Source: Gammaproteobacteria bacterium | GTDB lineage: Bacteria; Pseudomonadota; Gammaproteobacteria; Coxiellales; Coxiellaceae | Reading direction: 5' to 3' | DNA length: 5,044 bases | Assembly: GCA_021774015.1 (NCBI GenBank) | Contig: JAJFJO010000059.1 | Location: 1 to 5,044, forward strand | Part shown: positions 1 to 5,044 of the stretch, piece by piece | Numbering within the stretch: position 1 is the stretch's first letter | Layout of the letters: every line of letters begins with the position of its first letter | Translations under genes and position numbers: made by a program | Notes under the pieces: generated by a model | What the model was told of the DNA's origin: nothing | Database searches by the model: none | Seen by the model: the letters and a program-made list of their open reading frames with translations, nothing else

Positions 1-933
1 ACCACCTTCTTCGATATTACGTGCAGCACCAAAAAACCGCTTGGGTCGTTGCAAGGCATTAGCATCAACACCACCTGTCAGCACCTTACCAGAGGATGGA
101 ACGACTGTATTATAAGCACGACCCAATCTTGTAATGGAATCAAGTAAAATCACAACATCTTTTTTATGTTCAACCAGTCGTTTCGCTTTTTCAATCAACA
201 ACTCAGCTACTTGCACGTGGCGTTGCGCCGGCTCATCAAACGTACTAGCAATCACCTCTCCTTTTACAGAGCGCTGCATTTCTGTTACTTCCTCAGGACG
301 CTCATCAATTAATAAAACAATTAATTGACACTCAGGGTGGTTGGAGGCGATGGAGTGAGCAATACTTTGCAACATCATCGTTTTACCCGCTTTCGGTGGA
401 GAAACAATTAAACCACGCTGGCCTTTCCCAATAGGCGCCGCCAAGTCAATGATTCGTGGAGCTAGATCGGCTGTGCTACCACTACCTGTTTGCAGTTCAA
501 TACGCTCGTCAGGAAATAAAGGCGTTAAGTTTTCAAATGCAATTCTAGTTCTCGTTGCCTCGGGTCGCTCACCATTCGTGCTGATAATTTCCAACAGTGC
601 AAAATAACGCTCGCCTTGTTTTGGTGGACGAATTTTACCATTAACCGTATCACCTGTACGCAAACTAAAGCGACGAATCTGGCTGGGCGACACATAAATA
701 TCATCAGGGCCTGCCAGATAAGAACTATTTGCAGAACGAAGAAACCCGAAACCATCTTGAAGAATTTCTAAGACACCATCACCATAAATATCTTCACCTT
801 TTTTAGCATGTGCTTTTAAAATGGCAAACGTCATATCTTGTTTGCGCATATTGCTAATACCATCTATACCCATGTCTTGAGCCAACTGGCTAAGCTCTTT
901 AGGCGGTTTCGTTTTCAGTTCTGTTAAATTCAT
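1..933 (-). CDS. rho: Transcription termination factor Rho (partial, 3' end outside window)
   Basis: Rho is the hexameric RNA-dependent ATPase/helicase that ends transcription of untranslated RNA in the cytoplasm. The frame runs open from ATG at 933 to the window edge, giving 311 residues of a family length of about 419. It aligns with E. coli Rho (from memory) without net gaps, from MNLTELK to [10 protein letters not shown]. In order there are the N-terminal helical region (about 1-47), the cold-shock-like primary RNA-binding domain with GDGVLEIL and the RNP1-like GFGFLR (61-66), then the RecA-type ATPase core. The core shows Walker A PPKAGKT (179-185), LIDERPEE with the catalytic Glu at 211, Walker B VILLD (261-265) and the RNA-contacting [10 protein letters not shown] (285-294). 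The segment at 118-130 diverges most. Start choice rests on homology and on TAAGAG (946-941), 7 nt upstream. It lies 158 nt downstream of trxA on the same strand. The C-terminal 108 or so residues are missing only because of the window edge. Confidence 0.97.
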   Translation of the reverse strand, partial: MNLTELKTKPPKELSQLAQDMGIDGISNMRKQDMTFAILKAHAKKGEDIYGDGVLEILQDGFGFLRSANSSYLAGPDDIYVSPSQIRRFSLRTGDTVNGKIRPPKQGERYFALLEIISTNGERPEATRTRIAFENLTPLFPDERIELQTGSGSTADLAPRIIDLAAPIGKGQRGLIVSPPKAGKTMMLQSIAHSIASNHPECQLIVLLIDERPEEVTEMQRSVKGEVIASTFDEPAQRHVQVAELLIEKAKRLVEHKKDVVILLDSITRLGRAYNTVVPSSGKVLTGGVDANALQRPKRFFGAARNIEEGG

Positions 934-940
934 AAAATTA

Positions 941-946
941 CTCTTA
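941..946 (-). promoter_or_regulatory. Ribosome binding site of rho
   Basis: On the minus strand TAAGAG lies 7 nt before the ATG at 933. It is a moderate Shine-Dalgarno match and supports the MNLTELK start. Confidence 0.55.
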
Positions 947-1034
947 GTGTTGTTAAACCAATACTATTCCCAAAGAATCATTGCTCTTGTTGTGGTATTT
1001 GATTAATGATGGGGTTTATATACGCGGTTATTTT

Positions 1035-1070
1035 TGATTGGAGGCTGTATTTTAGTCAGGTCTGATTGGA
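1035..1070. repeat. 8-bp direct repeat TGATTGGA flanking the rho -10 element
   Basis: TGATTGGA occurs at 1035-1042 and again at 1063-1070, 28 bp apart. One copy falls in the spacer of the candidate rho promoter and the other just downstream of its -10 box. It may be an operator pair or chance in AT-rich DNA. Confidence 0.3.
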
Positions 1071-1077
1071 AATGCAA
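1049..1077 (-). promoter_or_regulatory. Candidate sigma-70 promoter for rho
   Basis: On the minus strand TTGCAT (1077-1072) and TAAAAT (1054-1049) are separated by exactly 17 nt. The -10 matches the consensus at five of six bases and the -35 at three of six. A start near 1042 would give a leader of roughly 110 nt before rho. No hairpin followed by a T-run is visible between trxA and rho, so rho could also be read through from trxA. This is inferred from spacing and base matches alone. Confidence 0.4.
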
Positions 1078-1091
1078 CCCCCAATAATTTA

Positions 1092-1415
1092 CTAACTATT
1101 TTCGTCGATAAACGCCATTAACTGTGTTTTAGTTAAAGCACCCACTTTAGTGCCCACTAAGTTACCGCCTTTAAACAGCATCAAGCTCGGAATACCACGC
1201 ACACCATATTTAGCTGGCGTTTCCGCATTATCGTCCACATTCAGCTTAACAATCTTAACTTTGCCATCGTATTCTTTCGCCACCTCATCAAGGATTGGGG
1301 CGATCATTTTACAAGGCCCACACCACTCAGCCCAAAAATCTACTAGAACTGGGGCATCAGATTGTAATACATCAGCGTCAAAATCAACGTCTGTTGTCGC
1401 AGTAATATTGCTCAT
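1092..1415 (-). CDS. trxA: Thioredoxin 1
   Basis: This is the cytoplasmic protein disulfide reductase, recycled by thioredoxin reductase and NADPH. It supplies electrons to enzymes such as ribonucleotide reductase and methionine sulfoxide reductase. The 107 residues match the usual length of about 108. It has a single thioredoxin fold with the buried Asp26 (VDFWAEW), the active site WCGPC (31-35), the cis-proline GIPS with Pro76, and the C-terminal GxxxKxxL-like segment near 92-99. There is no signal peptide, so it is cytoplasmic. The ATG at 1415 is preceded by TAGGAG (1427-1422) with 6 nt spacing, a strong ribosome binding site. It is followed by rho on the same strand after 158 nt, the classic trxA-rho order. 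Upstream it is divergent from a small cysteine-rich gene rather than from ppx, which I recall as its neighbour in some gammaproteobacteria. Confidence 0.97.
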   Translation of the reverse strand: MSNITATTDVDFDADVLQSDAPVLVDFWAEWCGPCKMIAPILDEVAKEYDGKVKIVKLNVDDNAETPAKYGVRGIPSLMLFKGGNLVGTKVGALTKTQLMAFIDENS

Positions 1416-1421
1416 TAAAAA

Positions 1422-1427
1422 CTCCTA
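1422..1427 (-). promoter_or_regulatory. Strong ribosome binding site of trxA
   Basis: On the minus strand TAGGAG sits 6 nt before the ATG at 1415. This is a near-ideal Shine-Dalgarno site and fixes the thioredoxin start. Confidence 0.75.
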
Positions 1428-1470
1428 ACAATGGGGGATTGATTTGCCTAATCGGCTAGAACGTGTGCAT

Positions 1471-1499
1471 ATCCTAATGGAAAATAAAGTGTTCTGCAA
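1471..1499 (-). promoter_or_regulatory. Weak candidate promoter for trxA
   Basis: On the minus strand TTGCAG (1499-1494) and TAGGAT (1476-1471) are 17 nt apart, matching consensus at three and four of six bases. A start near 1464 would leave a leader of about 50 nt. An alternative minus-strand -10 (TATAGT) overlaps the AT-rich stretch near 1544-1549, so the real start is uncertain. Confidence 0.3.
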
Positions 1500-1507
1500 G
1501 CCCGGGC
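1500..1507. other. GC-rich palindrome GCCCGGGC in the divergent promoter region
   Basis: A perfect 8-bp palindrome stands out in otherwise AT-rich spacer DNA, between the two opposing promoters. A second palindrome, AGTATACT, lies at 1540-1547 and overlaps the plus-strand -10 region. Either could bind a dimeric regulator, but both are short enough to arise by chance. Confidence 0.25.
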
Positions 1508-1546
1508 ACAGATCTTACAGCAGCACAACACCTTGGGTGAGTATAC

Positions 1547-1552
1547 TATAAT
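1547..1552 (+). promoter_or_regulatory. Consensus -10 box for the small cysteine-rich gene
   Basis: TATAAT at 1547-1552 is a perfect -10 hexamer, 35 nt before the ATG at 1588, so a transcript would start near 1559. I see no good -35 at 16-18 nt, which suggests an activator-dependent promoter or another -10 choice such as TATACT at 1542-1547. Confidence 0.4.
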
Positions 1553-1576
1553 TAAGCACTATAGGTAATCTGTACT

Positions 1577-1580
1577 GGAG
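1577..1580 (+). promoter_or_regulatory. Ribosome binding site of the cysteine-rich gene
   Basis: GGAG at 1577-1580 lies 7 nt before the ATG at 1588. This good spacing is one of the main reasons to believe the small gene is real. Confidence 0.6.
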
Positions 1581-1587
1581 ACTATCC

Positions 1588-1866
1588 ATGACGTTCTCAC
1601 ACGTATTACTATTAGGTTTCGCTGTTTGGTTTGTGCAAACACCTTTGCTGAGTCAAAACAACCGTGATTCACTGCAAGAGATTCCCAGCACATTAACAGA
1701 ACCTAAAAAAGAACCGATTACTCCCAGAAACCCTTATCAACGTTGTGTTGAAAATTGTCACAACTCATACACCAAGTTGTGTAAACGATCCAGTGGGAAC
1801 GCATCAACCACACTCGCCTTTAGACGTTGCATGCAGAAACAGTGTTTGGATAGTTGTAAAAAATAA
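1588..1866 (+). CDS. Small six-cysteine protein, probably exported (unknown function)
   Basis: I do not recognise this 92-residue protein. Residues 6-21 are a hydrophobic stretch (VLLLGFAVWFV and onward) following a short start, like a signal peptide or membrane anchor. The n-region lacks Lys or Arg and no clear AxA cleavage motif is seen. Residues 22-50 are polar and Pro/Thr-rich, like a linker. The rest is basic with six cysteines at 53, 57, 65, 81, 86 and 90, that is C-x3-C-x7-C-x15-C-x4-C-x3-C. Two CX3C pairs at the ends of this domain could clamp a helical hairpin by nested disulfides (53-90, 57-86, 65-81), which is inference from spacing. If exported, the cysteines would be oxidised in the periplasm. 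It has its own GGAG ribosome site and a perfect TATAAT upstream, and is divergent from trxA. No terminator hairpin follows the TAA. It is more likely a real gene than chance, since start signals, hydrophobic leader and ordered cysteines coincide. Confidence 0.65.
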   Translation: MTFSHVLLLGFAVWFVQTPLLSQNNRDSLQEIPSTLTEPKKEPITPRNPYQRCVENCHNSYTKLCKRSSGNASTTLAFRRCMQKQCLDSCKK

Positions 1867-1892
1867 AAGTTCTTAAGGTATCTTTTGACCAT

Positions 1893-2108
1893 TATAAATT
1901 TGCAGTCTTGTTCTGACACCCCAACAGAACGCGCAGTGGAATACCATGAAGCTTTTATAAGCGCCTCCATTTCATCAACCATATTAGTAGCTAGATCTTT
2001 TTCAAGCAAAAATCGTGCGCTTTGGGAAAGTATATTACTTGCATTAAACCTCCACATTTTTTGGGGTTGGAACACAAGAAACTCGCTTTCAACCTGGATT
2101 TTGAGCAA
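1893..2108 (-). pseudogene. Possible C-terminal remnant of a HipA-family kinase
   Basis: This is an open minus-strand stretch starting just after the yggT stop. Translated from 2108 (a TTG codon), residues 20-72 read like the last helices of HipA-type serine/threonine kinases as I remember them. There is an Asn/Ser-Leu-Leu-Ser-Gln-like stretch (ASNILSQSARFLLEKD, 23-38), a helix with VDEMEALIKASW (44-55), then ARSVGVSEQDC (59-69). In that family the sequence usually runs on a few residues to an aromatic end, but here the resemblance stops near 1893. The frame continues open only because it runs antisense to the cysteine-rich gene. There is no convincing ribosome site or ATG at the beginning, and the whole kinase core is absent. 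I read it as a gene scrap deleted at both ends, though the family assignment is from memory and could be wrong. Confidence 0.4.
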
Positions 2109-2117
2109 TAATAAAAA

Positions 2118-2696
2118 TCAACCAAACGCCAAGTTGGTTCCAAATACTGTTAGGGGGTTAAGTATCAAGATATTAATCAGCATCAAAACTAAGATCACAG
2201 GAATGGGTGAGATATCTATGCCACCCACTAGAGGGATAAAACGTCGAGCTAATGATAATGGCGGCTCAGTAATACGGTGTATAATTTCAGTGACGGGGTT
2301 ATTCTGCATTTGTGGAAACCAGCTCATCAAGGCACCAATAATAATAGTCCAAATATAAATCGTGGTTATTTTAGAGCCGAGTTGCGCAATCGCTACAACA
2401 ATAGACCCCATAATGCCTGGCATCACAGAGACTTTCATCCATAACAATAACCACAAACTAAACAATTCTAAAATGAATGCAACAACAATAATCGATAAAT
2501 CAAAGCCTTTAAATCCCGGTATAAAGCGACGCAGTGGCATCACAACGGGGTTTGTTATCTTAAGCACGAACTGTGTCACAGGATTGCGCCAACTCATGCC
2601 TACTTTTTGCATTAATACACGCATCAACAACACGTAAATATACAGGCTGAACACAACCATGATCAGTAAACTTAATGCTGCTTTTATTGGACCCAT
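2118..2696 (-). CDS. yggT: YggT family integral membrane protein
   Basis: This is a 192-residue hydrophobic inner-membrane protein of the YggT family. Members are linked by genomic context to proline synthesis and PLP homeostasis, and some are tied to osmotic tolerance, but the molecular role is unsettled. The protein is an internal duplication. Each half has hydrophobic segments (about 5-28 and 66-88, then 95-125 and 161-185) around a conserved loop, NPVTQFVLKITNP...RRFIP (38-60) and NPVTEIIHRITEP...RRFIP (133-155). The length is typical of two-repeat members such as E. coli YggT (about 188). The ATG at 2696 follows AAGGGA (2707-2702) at 5 nt. It begins 22 nt after proC ends and is the last intact gene of the apparent operon. 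No hairpin terminator is visible after the TGA, which is followed by AT-rich DNA and the HipA-like scrap. Confidence 0.93.
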   Translation of the reverse strand: MGPIKAALSLLIMVVFSLYIYVLLMRVLMQKVGMSWRNPVTQFVLKITNPVVMPLRRFIPGFKGFDLSIIVVAFILELFSLWLLLWMKVSVMPGIMGSIVVAIAQLGSKITTIYIWTIIIGALMSWFPQMQNNPVTEIIHRITEPPLSLARRFIPLVGGIDISPIPVILVLMLINILILNPLTVFGTNLAFG

Positions 2697-2718
2697 TTTT
2701 TTCCCTTATTATAATTTT

Positions 2719-3540
2719 TTATTGATGCTCTTTCGCAATTTCAATGGAGCGATCATAAGCAGCTTTAATTGCTTCTGCAACTAAACGTCGATATTTCGCA
2801 TTCTCAAACACCTGCAACGCTGCTTGCGTCGTTCCTTTCGGTGATGTTACTGACTCACGCAAACTCGGCAATGCTTTATCCGTTTCTAATGCAATGCGTG
2901 CCGTGCCTAATGTCGTTTGCACAGTGAGTAGTTTCGCAATGTCTTCATCCAAACCTAACTCTTGCGCTGCCTCTTGCATCGCTTCCATCAACAGAAAAAT
3001 ATAAGCTGGTCCTGAACCAGATAATGCAGTAACCGCATGCAGATGACTTTCATCGTCGATCCATACCGTTAATCCAACTGCTTGAAAGATTGTCTCAGCG
3101 GTATTTTTCAATTCAGAGTTTGCATCTGGCTCGGCATATAAAGCGGTAGAGCCTGCACCTATCATAGCCGGTGTATTCGGCATTGCTCTGATAATATCGA
3201 TGCCTTCTGACAACCAGCTCTGCAAAGTTGCCACTTCCACCCCCGCAGCGATAGAAATAACCAGTGGTTTTTTTGCCACAATAATATCTTTTAACTCTTC
3301 GCATACTTCTCGTAAAAAATGAGGCTTAACCGCTAAAACCAAAACATCGGCACACTCAGCACCCGCTTTATTATCCGCATTCACCGCAACCCCAAACTGC
3401 TCACTAAAGTAAACAAGCTTATCGGCACTGCGATTGGTCACGCATAATTTATCCTGGCTATAACCATCTTCAATTAATCCGGCAATAATAGCGCGCGACA
3501 TGTTGCCACCGCCAATAAAAGTAATCTTATGATTATTCAT
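2719..3540 (-). CDS. proC: Pyrroline-5-carboxylate reductase
   Basis: ProC reduces 1-pyrroline-5-carboxylate to L-proline with NAD(P)H, the last step of proline synthesis, in the cytoplasm. The 273 residues are close to the 269 of E. coli. The N-terminal Rossmann domain shows the dinucleotide loop FIGGGNM (8-14), VLAVKP (68-73) and VISIAAGV (94-101). MPNTPA (120-125) leads into the helical dimerisation/substrate domain with the signature LSGSGPAY (173-180) and VTSPKGTTQAAL (231-242). The last motif usually has Gly or another small residue where Lys235 stands. I chose the ATG at 3540 rather than one 10 codons upstream (3570). MNNHKITFIGGGNM matches the family's short lead-in, whereas the extra residues are not family-like and would make a 38-nt overlap. 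With this start proC overlaps the yggS stop by 8 nt (ATGAATAA), suggesting translational coupling. AAGGA lies only 4 nt ahead of the ATG. Confidence 0.95.
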   Translation of the reverse strand: MNNHKITFIGGGNMSRAIIAGLIEDGYSQDKLCVTNRSADKLVYFSEQFGVAVNADNKAGAECADVLVLAVKPHFLREVCEELKDIIVAKKPLVISIAAGVEVATLQSWLSEGIDIIRAMPNTPAMIGAGSTALYAEPDANSELKNTAETIFQAVGLTVWIDDESHLHAVTALSGSGPAYIFLLMEAMQEAAQELGLDEDIAKLLTVQTTLGTARIALETDKALPSLRESVTSPKGTTQAALQVFENAKYRRLVAEAIKAAYDRSIEIAKEHQ

Positions 3541-4231
3541 AGTTCCTTGTTCCAAATAGTGCTGTTCCAATCCTTACTAGTGTACTACCTGCAGCAATCG
3601 CTGCAAGATAGTCTTGCGACATGCCCATCGATAATGTATCTAACTGCAAGCCGCTATCATTCAATTCTTGCTGTAACGCTGCTACTTTTTTAAATAAGCC
3701 AACCTGGTCATCATAGTTATCTCTAGCGGCTGGTATTGCCATCAATCCACGCAATTTTATTCTCGGTAGCTTAGCAATGTGTAGTGCTAACTCTTTTGCT
3801 TCGTTTACATTTATGCCTGACTTACTCACTTCACTATCGATATTCACTTCAATACACACATTTAAATCAACCATTGAAGCAGGCCGTTGCTCACTCAACC
3901 TTTCTGCAGTTTTATAGCGAGAAACACTATGCACCCATTGAAAATTCTCTGCTATTAATCGGGTCTTATTGGATTGTATTGCGCCAATAAAATGCCAAAT
4001 AATATCAGGCTGTTGGATTAGTTTTATTTTTTGCAATGCTTCTTGCACATAATTTTCACTAAAATCTCTTTGGCCTGCAGCATAAGCAGCATGTATTTTT
4101 TCTACGGGTTGTTGTTTAGATACTGCAACAAGCGTTACAGAATGTGCAGGGCGTGAATGCTGCTGTTCCGCCCTGCGTATAGCGTCTAAAGTGCTATTTA
4201 AGTGCATTGATATGTCAGTTCCCTGTGACAT
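3533..4231 (-). CDS. yggS: YggS/PROSC family pyridoxal 5'-phosphate homeostasis protein
   Basis: This is a cytoplasmic PLP-binding protein of the alanine-racemase-like TIM-barrel fold (COG0325). It buffers free PLP and affects amino-acid and keto-acid balance, with no established catalytic activity. The 232 residues match the family length. The PLP lysine is Lys39 in LVAVSKQQP (35-42). Further family motifs are ENYVQEAL (59-66), WHFIG (79-83), QSNKTRL (86-92), KSG (137-139), LRGLMAIP (160-167) and the phosphate-binding C-terminal SMGMSQD (201-207) and AAGSTLVRIGTALFG (213-227). Some positions depart from the usual form, such as FSENY for FGENY and IGAIQSNK for IGPLQSNK. The start at 4231 has almost no Shine-Dalgarno. 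Met9 at 4207 is an alternative with AGGGA 12 nt upstream. Alignment with E. coli YggS, which has seven residues before the common block, favours 4231. It starts 15 nt after pckA ends and overlaps proC. Confidence 0.95.
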   Translation of the reverse strand: MSQGTDISMHLNSTLDAIRRAEQQHSRPAHSVTLVAVSKQQPVEKIHAAYAAGQRDFSENYVQEALQKIKLIQQPDIIWHFIGAIQSNKTRLIAENFQWVHSVSRYKTAERLSEQRPASMVDLNVCIEVNIDSEVSKSGINVNEAKELALHIAKLPRIKLRGLMAIPAARDNYDDQVGLFKKVAALQQELNDSGLQLDTLSMGMSQDYLAAIAAGSTLVRIGTALFGTRNYE

Positions 4232-4246
4232 GATTACTGCGTGACT

Positions 4247-5044
4247 TTATTGAGCCCCTGCATTTTTTATATCTGCAGCAACATCGTATTTATTAAAATT
4301 ATCTTTAAACAAATCCATCAGCTCATTTAAAGTTGCATCAAAAGCAGCTTGGTCTTGCCAGGTGTTGCGAGGGTTAAGCTGAGTAGTATCAACACCCGTT
4401 ACTTCTTTCGGCACTCTCAAATTAAAGCCAGGTAACTCTTCTGTATCTGCACTTAATAACTCGCCTGACAACGCTGCTTTAACAATAGCGCGCGTTGTTG
4501 GAATAGAAAAGCGGTCGCCGCCTTTACCAAATGCGCCACCTGTCCAGCCTGTGTTGATTAAATAAACCTGCGCACCGGATTCTTCAATACGTTTCATCAA
4601 TAAATCGGCATATACAGAGGCTGCGCGTGGGAAGAATGGAGCACCAAAGCACGTGCTAAACGTAGGGCGAGCACCTGGAGGGCCACCAACTTCCGTACTA
4701 CCTACATGCGCAGTATAGCCGCTTAAGAAATGATACGCTGCTTGCTCTTTTGTGAGCAAAGAAACAGGGGGTAACACACCAAATAAATCACATGTTAAAA
4801 ACACAACAACCTTGGGCTCACCTGCGCGGCTTTCTTTAACTCGCTGCTCAATGTGTTCTAGCGGATAAGCTGCACGCGAGTTTTGCGTTAAACTGTCATT
4901 GGTATAATCTGGCTTGCCACTCTCTTTATCCAACACAACATTTTCCATAATTGCGCCTGAACGTATTGCATCCCAAATCATAGGCTCACTTTTTTGTGAT
5001 AAGTTGATGCATTTCGCGTAACACCCCCCCTCAAAATTAAAAAC
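4247..5044 (-). CDS. pckA: Phosphoenolpyruvate carboxykinase, ATP type (3' half; 5' end outside window)
   Basis: PckA converts oxaloacetate plus ATP to phosphoenolpyruvate, CO2 and ADP, the entry step of gluconeogenesis, in the cytoplasm. The frame is open from the right edge to TAA at 4249-4247, giving 265 residues of a protein usually about 510-540 long. The fragment opens with FEGGCYAK (4-11), then NSRAAYP (55-61) carrying the Arg equivalent to E. coli Arg333. [14 protein letters not shown] (82-95), YHFLSGYTA (104-112), FSTCFGAPF (129-137), INTGWTGG (163-170) and [11 protein letters not shown] (177-187) follow; the last holds the adenine-site Arg and Thr positions. GLDT-like [12 protein letters not shown] (218-229) precedes the C-terminal helices. 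The P-loop and metal-binding acidic residues lie beyond the edge, so an intact active site cannot be confirmed. It appears to be the first visible gene of the block running into yggS; no terminator fits in the 15-nt gap. Confidence 0.97.
   Translation of the reverse strand, partial: VFNFEGGCYAKCINLSQKSEPMIWDAIRSGAIMENVVLDKESGKPDYTNDSLTQNSRAAYPLEHIEQRVKESRAGEPKVVVFLTCDLFGVLPPVSLLTKEQAAYHFLSGYTAHVGSTEVGGPPGARPTFSTCFGAPFFPRAASVYADLLMKRIEESGAQVYLINTGWTGGAFGKGGDRFSIPTTRAIVKAALSGELLSADTEELPGFNLRVPKEVTGVDTTQLNPRNTWQDQAAFDATLNELMDLFKDNFNKYDVAADIKNAGAQ

Noticed and set aside
525..755. A 76-codon minus-strand frame inside rho.
   Set aside because: It is out of frame with Rho, which is well conserved over this stretch, so it is a shadow frame.
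1150..1428. A plus-strand open frame antisense to trxA.
   Set aside because: It is wholly antisense to a clear thioredoxin gene, with no start signals of its own.
1863..1890. AAAAG...CTTTT around the end of the cysteine-rich gene as a possible terminator.
   Set aside because: The stem would be about 5 bp of AT pairs with no GC core, too weak to call a terminator.
1758..1892. Continuation of the HipA-like minus-strand frame into the cysteine-rich gene.
   Set aside because: The HipA resemblance ends near 1893, and the rest is simply the complement of the cysteine-rich coding sequence. I do not treat it as protein-coding.
1885..2358. A 157-codon plus-strand open frame across the yggT 3' end and the spacer.
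   Set aside because: Most of it is antisense to yggT, the translation has no recognisable domain, and there is no good ribosome site. It is a shadow of yggT and of the HipA-like stretch.
5024..5030. A run of seven C (seven G in pckA), a possible slippage or frameshift site.
   Set aside because: The frame stays consistent on both sides (FEGGC then YAK, as in the family), so the run simply encodes Glu-Gly-Gly. There is no sign of an error or programmed shift.

Overview
The window looks like a piece of a gammaproteobacterial chromosome with moderately low GC. The N-terminal 311 residues of Rho align with E. coli Rho without a length change, trxA lies directly upstream of rho as in enterics, and the yggS-proC-yggT order is the usual gammaproteobacterial one. 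The ATP-type PEP carboxykinase is also of a proteobacterial type. I cannot name the genus. No phage, insertion sequence, CRISPR array, tRNA or rRNA is visible.

Layout: positions 1-933 (minus) carry the 5' three quarters of rho, cut by the window edge. Positions 934-1091 are the trxA-rho spacer, with a candidate promoter. trxA is at 1092-1415 (minus). Positions 1416-1587 are a divergent promoter region serving trxA leftward and, rightward, a 92-residue six-cysteine exported-looking protein (1588-1866, plus) that I do not recognise. Positions 1867-2117 contain no intact gene. On the minus strand they appear to hold a decayed C-terminal scrap that resembles the end of a HipA-family kinase. From 5044 down to 2118 everything is on the minus strand, in the order pckA (3' half, cut by the right edge), yggS, proC, yggT. 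The gaps are 15 nt, an 8-nt overlap and 22 nt, so these four are probably one transcription unit.

Functionally this is mostly housekeeping: transcription termination (Rho), cytoplasmic thiol reduction (TrxA), gluconeogenic PEP formation (PckA), pyridoxal-phosphate homeostasis (YggS), the last step of proline synthesis (ProC) and a small membrane protein (YggT). I see no clear undescribed multi-gene system. The parts most worth a second look are the small cysteine-rich protein divergent from thioredoxin, the HipA-like remnant at the convergent junction, and the close coupling of pckA to the yggS-proC-yggT block.
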